Origin: Lachnospiraceae bacterium
GTDB lineage: Bacteria > Bacillota > Clostridia > Lachnospirales > Lachnospiraceae
Length of the DNA: 64,000 nucleotides
Direction of reading: 5' to 3'
Assembly: GCA_016281335.1 (NCBI GenBank)
Contig: JAEEIK010000080.1
Location: 1-64,000, forward strand
The notes under the pieces were generated by a model. That model did not search any database and had not been told where the DNA came from. It saw nothing but the letters and a program-made list of their open reading frames with translations. Positions 18,763 through 26,887 of this stretch are shown one piece after another (within the stretch, counting starts at the first letter, position 1; the number at the start of each line of letters is the position of its first letter). Position numbers and translations under genes: made by a program.

Positions 18763-20483
18763 AGAAACTTGATTATCTGCTTGACAAGAAAACAAAGCTC
18801 AGTCTGTTTGTACTCTTTGTACTGTTACTCTTTGTTTCGGTAACAGAACTATTAGGTGTTACCATTGTGTATCCGATAATGGATATGGCAATGGACCAGG
18901 GCAGCATAGAGGAAAACAGATTCGGCCGCATCATCTTAAGCTTTACCAATGCGAAGACAAAAGAAGATGTGCTGCTGGTGATGATAGGAATAACAGTCGC
19001 CATCTATGTTTTAAAGAATATCTACGTGTGTCTGGTATACAGAAAGCAGTTTAAATTCTCGGCATCATTGAAGAGAGATCTTGCTACCAAGCTTATGAGA
19101 GCTTATCTTAAACAGCCTTATGCTTTTTTCCTTAAGATGAATTCCGCAGAGCTTATGAGAAGTGTTAATACGGATACCGGGAATCTCTTCCAGCTGATCT
19201 CGAATATACTTACGATCTTTTCAAATGCGCTTACCGCGTTCTGCATCATACTTTTCCTGGCATTCACGAACCTTACCATGACTCTCACCGTTGCAGCAGT
19301 GATGGGACTGTGTCTTTTCATAGTCATCTTTGGTATACAGAGAAAGAACAGACGTGACGGATATACCAACCAGTATGTGAACGGACAGCTGTACAAACAT
19401 ATGAAGCAGGCTTTTGAAGGTGTTAAAGAGATAAAGATAATGAACACCGAGAACGAGTTCATCAACAGCTACGACAAGCAGTACAAAAAGAAAACGGAGC
19501 TGGATGTCAGATATGCTACCTTCAATACGATGCCGAAGTATCTTATCGAAGTGTTTGCTGTAGTTTCGGTTCTGGGTTTCCTTGCTTTCAATCTGTCGAC
19601 AAACAGTGAATACATGAAACTGCTTCCCCAATTGGCAACCTTTGCTGTGGCAGCTTTCAAGCTGCTTCCCTGCGTAAATGCTACTTATTCGAGTGTCAAT
19701 GTGGCTGTATATTACAGGGCATCATTAGAGCTCGTTTACCGTGATATAAAAAAAGCAGATGAGATGGATGTGAATGACGAGATACTTTCCGAAGACATAA
19801 AGGACTTCCCCTTCAATGAGGTGATACGTCTCGAGCATGTGACTTTCAGATATGAAGGGACCGAAGAGGATGTACTTAAGGATGCGGTACTCGAGATAAA
19901 GAAGGGACAGTCCGTAGCATTGATAGGAGCTTCAGGCGGAGGAAAGACCACAACCGCTGATATAATACTCTCGCTGCTGGAACCTGTTAAGGGTCAGGTA
20001 ACGGTAGACGGAAAAGATATAGCTGAGAATGTAAGGGGCTGGAGAAAAAAGATAGGTTATATACCCCAGTTCATTTATCTTACGGATGAGAGCATAAGAA
20101 AGAACGTGGCCTTCGGTATAGAGGAAGATAAGATAGATGATAAGCAGGTGTGGAAGGTACTGGAAGATGCGCAGTTAAAAGAATTTGTGGAAAGCCTGCC
20201 TCAGGGACTTGATACCGTGGTGGGTGAAAGAGGCGCAAGGATCTCCGGAGGACAGAGACAGAGAGTAGGCATAGCAAGAGCGCTGTACCGTGATCCCGAA
20301 GTGCTGGTCTTTGATGAAGCAACCTCTGCACTTGATACGGATACTGAAAAAGAAGTAATGAAAGCCGTTGACAAACTGACGGGTACAAAGACTATACTAA
20401 TGATAGCACACAGACTGAGTACGATAGAAAACTGTGACGTGGTCTACAGAGTGGAAAAGGGCAGTATCACAAGGGAAAGATGA
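18750..20483 (+). CDS. ABC exporter, fused permease and ATPase (glycan flippase type)
   Basis: The 577-residue half-transporter has about six transmembrane helices in the first 320 residues and an ATPase domain at about 355-575. That domain has Walker A GASGGGKTT, a Q-loop near YIPQFIYL, signature ISGGQRQRVGIARAL, Walker B VLVFDEATSALD and the H-loop IAHRLST. Such homodimers (MsbA/PglK type) flip lipid-linked oligosaccharides or lipids. Its place within overlapping glycosyltransferase genes supports export of the assembled glycan. Confidence 0.9.
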   Translation: MSVLKKLDYLLDKKTKLSLFVLFVLLLFVSVTELLGVTIVYPIMDMAMDQGSIEENRFGRIILSFTNAKTKEDVLLVMIGITVAIYVLKNIYVCLVYRKQFKFSASLKRDLATKLMRAYLKQPYAFFLKMNSAELMRSVNTDTGNLFQLISNILTIFSNALTAFCIILFLAFTNLTMTLTVAAVMGLCLFIVIFGIQRKNRRDGYTNQYVNGQLYKHMKQAFEGVKEIKIMNTENEFINSYDKQYKKKTELDVRYATFNTMPKYLIEVFAVVSVLGFLAFNLSTNSEYMKLLPQLATFAVAAFKLLPCVNATYSSVNVAVYYRASLELVYRDIKKADEMDVNDEILSEDIKDFPFNEVIRLEHVTFRYEGTEEDVLKDAVLEIKKGQSVALIGASGGGKTTTADIILSLLEPVKGQVTVDGKDIAENVRGWRKKIGYIPQFIYLTDESIRKNVAFGIEEDKIDDKQVWKVLEDAQLKEFVESLPQGLDTVVGERGARISGGQRQRVGIARALYRDPEVLVFDEATSALDTDTEKEVMKAVDKLTGTKTILMIAHRLSTIENCDVVYRVEKGSITRER

Positions 20484-21010
20484 TGACACGTAAGGAACTG
20501 AAAGAGACATTAGAGCTTGAGAAGAAAAACTATCCCGCGCTTGGGACGGCGGGTAAGAGTCTCTATGCTTTTCTCTGTCAGGACAGGGATCATTACGTGT
20601 ATAAATATATAAGACTGTTAAGACATACAGAGTATTACTTTGAAAGAAAGAGTAAGAACGCATTATACTATCTGCCTTATATTTTTTACAAGAGCCGTAA
20701 GAACAGGCTCGGAAGATGCATCGGCATAGATATGGGTGAGGGCGCTTTCGACAGAGGACTTTTTATCGCACATACCGGCATAATAGTCGGAAGCGCAAAG
20801 ATAGGAAAGAACTGCAAGCTCCACGGTCAGAACGTGATCGGCAGCAACGCGGTGATAGGCAATAACTGCGAACTCTGGGTGGGAGCAAAGGTGATAGGGC
20901 CTGCGCGTCTTGCCGATAATATCACTGTAGCAGCAGGGGCTGTAGTTGTTGATACATTTGAAGAAGAGGGGATAACCATAGGCGGAGTACCTGCGAGGAA
21001 GCTTAAATGA
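20480..21010 (+). CDS. Hexapeptide-repeat acyltransferase (serine acetyltransferase-like)
   Basis: The 176-residue protein has a helical N-terminal half and a left-handed beta-helix from about residue 75 with repeats such as IGKNCKLHGQNVIGSNAVIG. The end GGVPARKLK is typical of CysE/WcaB-like acetyltransferases. The His in FIAHTGIIVG is the likely catalytic base. Inside a glycan operon it more probably acetylates a sugar than serine. Start choice is between ATG 20480, overlapping the ABC stop, and ATG 20483. Confidence 0.85.
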   Translation: MMTRKELKETLELEKKNYPALGTAGKSLYAFLCQDRDHYVYKYIRLLRHTEYYFERKSKNALYYLPYIFYKSRKNRLGRCIGIDMGEGAFDRGLFIAHTGIIVGSAKIGKNCKLHGQNVIGSNAVIGNNCELWVGAKVIGPARLADNITVAAGAVVVDTFEEEGITIGGVPARKLK

Positions 21011-21921
21011 TGGTAAGTATCATAGTTCCCGTTTACAATTCCGAGAGATACTTAGCAGACTGCATCGAGAGTGTGATGATGCAGAGTCATATTGATTTTG
21101 AGCTTCTGCTCGTGGATAACGGCAGCAGTGACAAGAGTCCCTATATCTGTAATGAGTATGCTAAAAGAGACAACAGGATCAAACTCTTAAAGGAAGAAGT
21201 CAAGGGTCCCGGAGCTGCGAGAAATAAGGGACTTGCAGCGATGAAGGGTGAATATTACACTTTCATAGACAGTGATGATTACGTTTCCGCTGACTATATC
21301 TCCCGCATGCTTTCATGCATGAAAAAGCTGGATGCCGATCTTGTGGAATGCGGCACGGTGTTTATGCTCGAGAGCAGGGATATGCTGCGCAACGTGACAC
21401 ATGATGAGTTCTTATTGAAAGACCAGAAAGACTTAAGCGGCTCGGTATGGGGCAAATTATATAAGAGAGAACTGTTTGGAGATATAAGATTCAATAACGA
21501 CAGGATGGGTGAAGATGCATCCTATACGAGAAAGATAAAAAAGAAGGGCGGAAAGTGCGCGATCTGCGGTTTCTGCCTTTACGGTTACAGATCATATCAG
21601 GACAGCATTACGAGACTTAAGCCGGACAGAAAGTTCTTTAAGACAGTGCGTAAGGCTGATGAAGATACGATCCTGGTAAAGACGGAAGAACTTCTGGCTT
21701 CTCTGGAACTCAGGCATGAGGAAGCCGTATATATCAAGGAACTGAAGAAACTCAGAAAGATCCGGAGAGATCGGGATATGAATACCGATAAGCTGGATCA
21801 GATCATCAGGGAAAACAAGAAACCGCCTTTAGTCTATATGCTGCTCAGGATCAAGGCAGTGGTCAGCATGTTTGCGGGAGCCGCAAGGACGCGCTCCGGG
21901 TATAAATATGTTCTCGATTAA
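21007..21921 (+). CDS. Glycosyltransferase family 2
   Basis: This 304-residue GT-A enzyme opens with VSIIVPVYNSERYLADCIES, followed by VDNGSSDKS, GPGAARNKGL and the metal-binding DxD as IDSDDY near residue 90. The GEDASY motif near 165-170 fits the catalytic base region of inverting GT2 enzymes. It overlaps the acetyltransferase gene by 4 nt (ATGA). It likely extends the glycan with a sugar from a nucleotide donor; substrate not determinable. Confidence 0.92.
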   Translation: MMVSIIVPVYNSERYLADCIESVMMQSHIDFELLLVDNGSSDKSPYICNEYAKRDNRIKLLKEEVKGPGAARNKGLAAMKGEYYTFIDSDDYVSADYISRMLSCMKKLDADLVECGTVFMLESRDMLRNVTHDEFLLKDQKDLSGSVWGKLYKRELFGDIRFNNDRMGEDASYTRKIKKKGGKCAICGFCLYGYRSYQDSITRLKPDRKFFKTVRKADEDTILVKTEELLASLELRHEEAVYIKELKKLRKIRRDRDMNTDKLDQIIRENKKPPLVYMLLRIKAVVSMFAGAARTRSGYKYVLD

Positions 21922-21924
21922 GCT

Positions 21925-22791
21925 ATGAAGATAATAAGTGATATAAAGGGCGGTCTCGGAAATCAGCTGTTCAGCTATGTTTTCGGATATGCGCTCTCAA
22001 AAGAAAAGAATGCGGAACTGATACTTGACGTATCGATGCTCAAGGCCGGAAAGATAAATAACAGGGAACTTGAGATAGACAAGTTCGGGATAAGCTGTGA
22101 TAAGATCATCACTATACCTTATTCCGACAATTTTTTTATGCGAAAGAGCGGAATAAACCGTCTCGTTAAGCGCAGCATCATAGGCTTTACGACAAAGGTT
22201 TATAAGGAAAAACAGGAATGCGTATATGATCCCGATGTGATGAAGTGCAAGGGGAATACTTATTTCGACGGCTTCTGGCAGAGCTACAGATATTTTGATA
22301 AATACAGGGAAGACATACTAAAGATGATAAGGCCTAAAGCTAAGCCGTCATCTGTAGTAGAAGAGCTGAGCGCAAAGATGCAGCAGGAAGCTTCGGTGTC
22401 ACTGCATGTAAGACGCGGTGACTATGCAGGCATGCACTGGCTGCTCCCGATGGAATACTATGACAGGGCGATTGAGAAGCTTATGGAAATAGGAAAAGAA
22501 GTAAGCTGTGTTTATGTCTTTTCCGATGATATGGATTTTTCCAGGGAATACTTCGAAAAAAAAGCTTATGAGGACATACGATTTGAGTACGTTGATTATG
22601 ATGATAAGGACAGGACGATATATGACATGTACCTCATGAGCAAATGCCGCCATCATATAATAGCAAACAGCTCATACAGCTGGTGGGGCGCATATCTCGG
22701 AGAGGATGAGGATAGGGTTGTTATATGTCCTAAGACAGGCATGTGGGGAGACGATTTCTATCCGGATGAATGGGTGAAGATAGAGCTGTGA
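21925..22791 (+). CDS. Alpha-1,2-fucosyltransferase, GT11
   Basis: The 288-residue protein shows GT11 hallmarks: an N-terminal GGLGNQLFSYVFGYAL, the GDP-fucose site SLHVRRGDYAG near residue 150, and the C-terminal NSSYSWWGAYLG. GT11 enzymes transfer fucose in alpha-1,2 linkage, making H-antigen-like caps on bacterial glycans. It starts 3 nt after the GT2 stop and ends the six-gene operon. No GDP-fucose synthesis genes (gmd, fcl) are in the window, so donor supply must come from elsewhere. Confidence 0.93.
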   Translation: MKIISDIKGGLGNQLFSYVFGYALSKEKNAELILDVSMLKAGKINNRELEIDKFGISCDKIITIPYSDNFFMRKSGINRLVKRSIIGFTTKVYKEKQECVYDPDVMKCKGNTYFDGFWQSYRYFDKYREDILKMIRPKAKPSSVVEELSAKMQQEASVSLHVRRGDYAGMHWLLPMEYYDRAIEKLMEIGKEVSCVYVFSDDMDFSREYFEKKAYEDIRFEYVDYDDKDRTIYDMYLMSKCRHHIIANSSYSWWGAYLGEDEDRVVICPKTGMWGDDFYPDEWVKIEL

Positions 22792-22817
22792 AGTGAAGCT
22801 GAAATTAAGCGATGGGA

Positions 22818-22992
22818 AAATGGGCTCAATTGAGCTGTGGTGATATAAGCTGTACATTAGAGGACAAATGGGCCTGCGATCGAAGATCGCAGGCTAATGT
22901 TGCACAGAAAAGCGCTCCGGCAAACGAGTTTGCCGAGGCGCTTATTTGTGCAACAGCTGCAAGCGGCAAAGCCGCTTGAGCCCATTTGTCCT
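22818..22992. other. Cloverleaf-like structured element with a competing pairing
   Basis: AGGACAAATGGGC (22861-22873) pairs perfectly with 22980-22992. Inside are three hairpins: GCCTGCGATC/GATCGCAGGC (22872-22894), a long one closed by GTTGCACA/TGTGCAAC (22899-22954) with an inner stem around loop CGAG, and CAAGCGGC/GCCGCTTG (22960-22978). A rival 12-bp helix pairs AAATGGGCTCAA (22818-22829) with TTGAGCCCATTT (22976-22987) and excludes the outer stem. The element fills the 227-nt gap between the convergent GT11 and clostripain genes. It may be a mobile palindromic element, a structured RNA or a two-way terminator. Confidence 0.75.
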
Positions 22993-23018
22993 TATGCAAT
23001 GTCTTTATCCTGCTATCC

Positions 23019-24410
23019 TCACTGCCACTCCTCCTGAAAACGTCCAAGCCATTCTATATACCTCTTCTCAATCCCCACCCCGGCGAATACCGGACCTAAG
23101 TCGTGATAGAAGAGTACATCATTGTAGGGCAATGTCACCGATAAGCCTGTGAGTCCCGAATCATCTTTTGTACAGTTGTAGTAAACGATGGCGGAATCGA
23201 TCCTTGAAGCCAGCGGTTTGGAATAAGCTGAATCAATGGAGCCGGCAAGCGCCAGCATATCCGTTACATAGTAGGTCTCCATCATTGCATCTACTTTTGC
23301 CGGCATTGCTCTTTCGCTTCGGATGACCTGCCTGCTGTAGTTATTATGTAAGAGATCCTCTTCATTTGCGTAGGCGAATTCCAGCCAGGCATCCATGACC
23401 TGGGGCACATAGCGTTCATCTATCAGCGCCAGAGTTGAAGAAGACCCCATTATGGAATTATCATTCTCATTGACCATATCATCGATGATCGTATGTGCCA
23501 GCTCTTCGGTGGATACCGAAGTATCGCGAGAAAGCTGAGTTATCCAGTTGCGGTAAGACCAGCCGATGGCAGATTCGAAATCCTCTGAAAGTATGCAGTA
23601 ATCACAGTGTTCGTAGAGCGCATAACAGATTTCTATGGAGGACATGATGCAGGCATCCATGCCTATCATATCGAAGTTCACGCCGGCTTTATCCAGGGCC
23701 CATTTGATATTGTCTATCGTAAGTGATTCCTCATAATCCCCGGACCATTCGTCATAACCGAAACCGTCGACTGCGCCGCCGCCGTGATCCCAGAAGATAA
23801 GCATGTATCTGTCGGCGGGATAATTATCTTTGCTCCAGCGTATGAAATCCACAAGGTTGGCGGGATCGCTGCAGCTTAGCTGCGGAAGCGTGTCGTCTTT
23901 CAGGACAAGCTTGAAATCTTCTATTACATAACGCTGTGTATGATCCGAAGCGATATTATATCTCTGCCAATATTGTGTGCCTATGGTCTCTATGACTATA
24001 TGCAGCTTATCATTATAATCAGCTTTCAGCATTTCGCGGATATCATCCGTTGCAAAGCCTGCAAAGCTTTCCAGATTGGAACCGTTCATGTATATCATGA
24101 CAGTTACCTCATCCTCTCCGTTACCTTTCAGCTTTACAAGAGTGTCCCTGAGAGCGCGTTCATGACCGGAAGGCGTTTCTGAAGGCTTGTCTTCGGGAAC
24201 TTCGGGTTTATCCTCTGTCTGATTTTCCTTTTCTACCAGAGCATCACCAGGGACCTCAACAGGCTGCGTCACGATCTGAACTTCCGGTTCTTCTTCGATA
24301 TATTCTTTTTTGGGTGTGAGCAGCACTGAAAGGATAACGGTAAGCATTACCGCAAAAATAAGACCTGCGCTGTAGATTATTATTATCTTTGCTTTAGTTT
24401 CTCTGTCCAT
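23019..24410 (-). CDS. Membrane-anchored clostripain-family cysteine peptidase (C11)
   Basis: The 463-residue protein has an N-terminal membrane anchor (about 9-31), a Glu/Pro-rich linker to about 80, and a C11-type peptidase domain. The catalytic His lies in LIFWDHGGGAVDGFG and the catalytic Cys in GMDACIMSSIEICYAL, matching the clostripain dyad. It would sit outside the cell facing surface proteins; Arg specificity as in clostripain is not certain. It begins 4 nt after the end of the upstream GT-C-like gene on the same strand, so the two probably share a transcript. No inhibitor gene is visible. Confidence 0.85.
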   Translation of the reverse strand: MDRETKAKIIIIYSAGLIFAVMLTVILSVLLTPKKEYIEEEPEVQIVTQPVEVPGDALVEKENQTEDKPEVPEDKPSETPSGHERALRDTLVKLKGNGEDEVTVMIYMNGSNLESFAGFATDDIREMLKADYNDKLHIVIETIGTQYWQRYNIASDHTQRYVIEDFKLVLKDDTLPQLSCSDPANLVDFIRWSKDNYPADRYMLIFWDHGGGAVDGFGYDEWSGDYEESLTIDNIKWALDKAGVNFDMIGMDACIMSSIEICYALYEHCDYCILSEDFESAIGWSYRNWITQLSRDTSVSTEELAHTIIDDMVNENDNSIMGSSSTLALIDERYVPQVMDAWLEFAYANEEDLLHNNYSRQVIRSERAMPAKVDAMMETYYVTDMLALAGSIDSAYSKPLASRIDSAIVYYNCTKDDSGLTGLSVTLPYNDVLFYHDLGPVFAGVGIEKRYIEWLGRFQEEWQ

Positions 24411-24414
24411 AAGC

Positions 24415-25836
24415 TTAAATAGGAAGATTTATATTCGGAAAGAAATGCAGCACAAAGTTGCGGAACACGCCGTAAATATAGTAAATACATGTGATGCAGG
24501 GAATGATGAAGCATACGGCTTCCCTGAGAATGTAATGGATCGGAAGTATCGCTTCGTTTTCTTCCCTGTGTTCTTTGATCCTTGAGGGATGATATTCATA
24601 CAGGAAGTATAGCGTAAATGCGGCAAACACAGCCGTAAACACCGTAAAGAAGGGAGTGAGTTTTGCTTTGTCAAGAAAATCAAAGGTAGCCGAAAGAGTA
24701 GGGAACTCGAATTTTCTCATCGGCAATACCTTGTCCCAGAGCATGCCGCTCATGTTCTGTATGTCATATACATGCCTGTCGGTATACATGCCGCCGAGTA
24801 TCGTTGATACTTCAAAGACCGTATAGACCGCAAGCCTGCGCGGAAGCGAGTCTTTTCTTAAAAGCAGCAGAAGAGGCATCAGTGCTGCGAGGTAAGCGAA
24901 TCTGTAGGGTTCGACATAGACCGGAAGCAGAGTCAGCAGAAGGCCTGCAGTGCCGAGATAGAGTGAGTCCCATGCAAAAGCCTTTCCCTTTTCTGTTTTC
25001 TTAACATAGGCGTAGATGCAGATTATGCAGAAGAGTATCCATATGAGATAGGTATCATTGCCGAAAACCTGTATCTTATCACCGAAAAGATTCTTCATGA
25101 CTATATGCTTGCCGCCGTTGGTATCGGAACTTCCCGTGGACATCATAAAAGGAAGCTGGAACAGGACATAGACAAATACCGGCAGTATCGCCCGCCATAT
25201 GCAGGAAAAGATATTCTTATAACGGTACAGTATCAGCGGAACGAAAATGAACAAAGGGAAGAATTTGCATTGTACTGCAAAGGTATAGGCGATAAGGAAA
25301 GGCACTTCCTTCTCTTCAAGGAAAAATGACAGGGCAAGAAGGCTTAAGAATATGCCCGGCATGTCGCACTGGCCGGCTACCGAAAAAGCAGCCAGGCTGA
25401 AAGCGCTTGTAAGGAACAGAAGATATGCTGTCTCACCGTCGTCTTCATTAAGTCCGGAGCTCTTACAGATGCGCTTAAACAGCTTCCCCGAAAAAAGTAT
25501 GAAAGGCAGATTGAACAGCTTGCTGTAGACACGGATCAAAAAGATGCTCTTAACGTTAACATCCGGAAGGATGCAGCTTATGATATAAACCGGCAGATGC
25601 CAGATGGCAAGGGCAGTATGAAGAAGTATGCCCCATACGCCGCCGCCGTTTTTATAATAACGGAAGAACTCGCCGTTAAAAAGGCAGGTCCAGTATTTCA
25701 GGCTCTGCCTCATTATAGAGTTGCTGTCTTTATAGTAATAGCTGACTACTGAAAAAATAAGAAGAAATACCGCAACATTTCTTTTGGTGAATATGTTTTT
25801 GAAATTGCTTTTTTTCTCTGTTTTCATGGCGTTCAT
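24415..25836 (-). CDS. Polytopic GT-C-like membrane glycosyltransferase
   Basis: The 473-residue protein has roughly ten predicted membrane helices and an early extracytoplasmic loop. The stretch FSVAGQCDMPGIFLSLLALSF followed by CKFFPLFIFVP resembles GT-C mannosyl/glucosyltransferases that use polyprenyl-phosphate sugars. Length fits. It lies between two glycan operons and runs opposite to both, with a divergent 121-nt gap to the GT17 gene. A later ATG codon (MKTEKKS) three residues in is an alternative start. Substrate unknown. Confidence 0.65.
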   Translation of the reverse strand: MNAMKTEKKSNFKNIFTKRNVAVFLLIFSVVSYYYKDSNSIMRQSLKYWTCLFNGEFFRYYKNGGGVWGILLHTALAIWHLPVYIISCILPDVNVKSIFLIRVYSKLFNLPFILFSGKLFKRICKSSGLNEDDGETAYLLFLTSAFSLAAFSVAGQCDMPGIFLSLLALSFFLEEKEVPFLIAYTFAVQCKFFPLFIFVPLILYRYKNIFSCIWRAILPVFVYVLFQLPFMMSTGSSDTNGGKHIVMKNLFGDKIQVFGNDTYLIWILFCIICIYAYVKKTEKGKAFAWDSLYLGTAGLLLTLLPVYVEPYRFAYLAALMPLLLLLRKDSLPRRLAVYTVFEVSTILGGMYTDRHVYDIQNMSGMLWDKVLPMRKFEFPTLSATFDFLDKAKLTPFFTVFTAVFAAFTLYFLYEYHPSRIKEHREENEAILPIHYILREAVCFIIPCITCIYYIYGVFRNFVLHFFPNINLPI

Positions 25837-25881
25837 TATACATTATCGTAAGGGCTAAGGCAAGATGCCAATAGCATCAAG

Positions 25882-25910
25882 ATGACAAAAGCATCAAGAT
25901 ATGGTATAAT
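25882..25910 (+). promoter_or_regulatory. Promoter of the second glycan operon
   Basis: ATGACA and TATAAT are separated by 17 nt, with ATGG before the -10 as in the first glycan operon. The -10 ends 47 nt before the TTG start. Confidence 0.65.
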
Positions 25911-25922
25911 TGTCAAGCGTGT

Positions 25923-25944
25923 GGGAACAAGCGCTTGTGTTCCC
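25923..25944 (+). promoter_or_regulatory. Leader hairpin abutting the ribosome site of the GT17 gene
   Basis: GGGAACA pairs with TGTTCCC around AGCGCTTG; the centre ACAAGCGCTTGT is itself a perfect palindrome. The hairpin ends exactly where the GGGAGG ribosome site begins, so it could influence translation or be an operator just past the transcription start. Confidence 0.45.
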
Positions 25945-25957
25945 GGGAGGTAAATGA

Positions 25958-26887
25958 TTGAAGATATTTGACTGTATCCCGTTTTTTAATGAGCTGGACC
26001 TTTTGGACATACGCCTGCGCATGCTTAATGATGTGGTGGATCATTTCGTTATCGCAGAGCTTGACAAGACCTATACCGGAAATGACAAGCCGCGTTATTT
26101 CATGGAAAACAGGGAACGGTTCAAGGAATTCGAAGATAAGATAATCTATATTTCTCCGGACTATGTGCCTGACGTAAAAGGCTTTTCCAGAACGGAGATA
26201 AACCATTACCAGAAAAACTGTCTGATGAGCGCATATAACGGGATCGCGGAGGATGATGACATCATCCTTATCTCTGATGTGGATGAGATCCCTGACCCAG
26301 CAGTTCTTAAAGATCTTAAGAATACCGATTTTAAAATGGTACAGCCTCATAAGAGTTCCAGCAGGGGAAGACAGCTGGCAGCTCTTTATTCCGCAATGGG
26401 CTGGAAGCGTTTCATGAGCACTGCCATATTGCATAAGCATCACAATGTCCTTGATCTGATGGATTTCTCACCGGTTGCTTTCAGACAGAAGATGTTTCAT
26501 TTCTATTTTAACTTAAAAGCCGAGAAGCTCTGGAGCGGTACCGTTATGGCTAAGGCTAAGCTCTACAGGACTCCGACACAGTTGAGACTTTTAAGAAGCA
26601 AGCTGCCGATGATAGAGAATTCGGGCTTTCATTTTTCCTATGTGGGCGGGGCTGACAGAGTTAAGGAAAAGATGAACGCCATAATGGACGGCTATAAGGT
26701 TGATGATGCAAACAGCATGGAGAAACTGATACAGGAATGCCTGAAGACCGGTAAGGGCAGCATGAACCATGAGGAAGCAGGCGATTACAGTCTGATAGAT
26801 AAGAAGGATATAGGACTTGATCCGGGACTCCTTAAATATATCGAAGAGAAGTATCCGTATCTGTTTTTTGAAGGTGGGAAAAAATGA
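25958..26887 (+). CDS. Glycosyltransferase family 17 (GlcNAc-transferase-like)
   Basis: The start is TTG 25958 with GGGAGG 7 nt upstream; the ATG at 25954 is out of frame. The 309-residue protein matches the GT17 pattern: IFDCIPFFNELDLLDIRLRM, FVIAELDKTYTG, and an acidic SDVDEIPDP motif near residue 105 in place of a DxD. The founding member of GT17 is the animal bisecting GlcNAc-transferase, and bacterial members occur in polysaccharide loci. It overlaps the next gene by 4 nt (ATGA). Confidence 0.85.
   Translation: MKIFDCIPFFNELDLLDIRLRMLNDVVDHFVIAELDKTYTGNDKPRYFMENRERFKEFEDKIIYISPDYVPDVKGFSRTEINHYQKNCLMSAYNGIAEDDDIILISDVDEIPDPAVLKDLKNTDFKMVQPHKSSSRGRQLAALYSAMGWKRFMSTAILHKHHNVLDLMDFSPVAFRQKMFHFYFNLKAEKLWSGTVMAKAKLYRTPTQLRLLRSKLPMIENSGFHFSYVGGADRVKEKMNAIMDGYKVDDANSMEKLIQECLKTGKGSMNHEEAGDYSLIDKKDIGLDPGLLKYIEEKYPYLFFEGGKK

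Noticed and set aside
22861-22992. tRNA or tmRNA gene suggested by the cloverleaf shape
   Set aside because: No anticodon arm, T-loop consensus or CCA end; the hairpins are of the wrong lengths.
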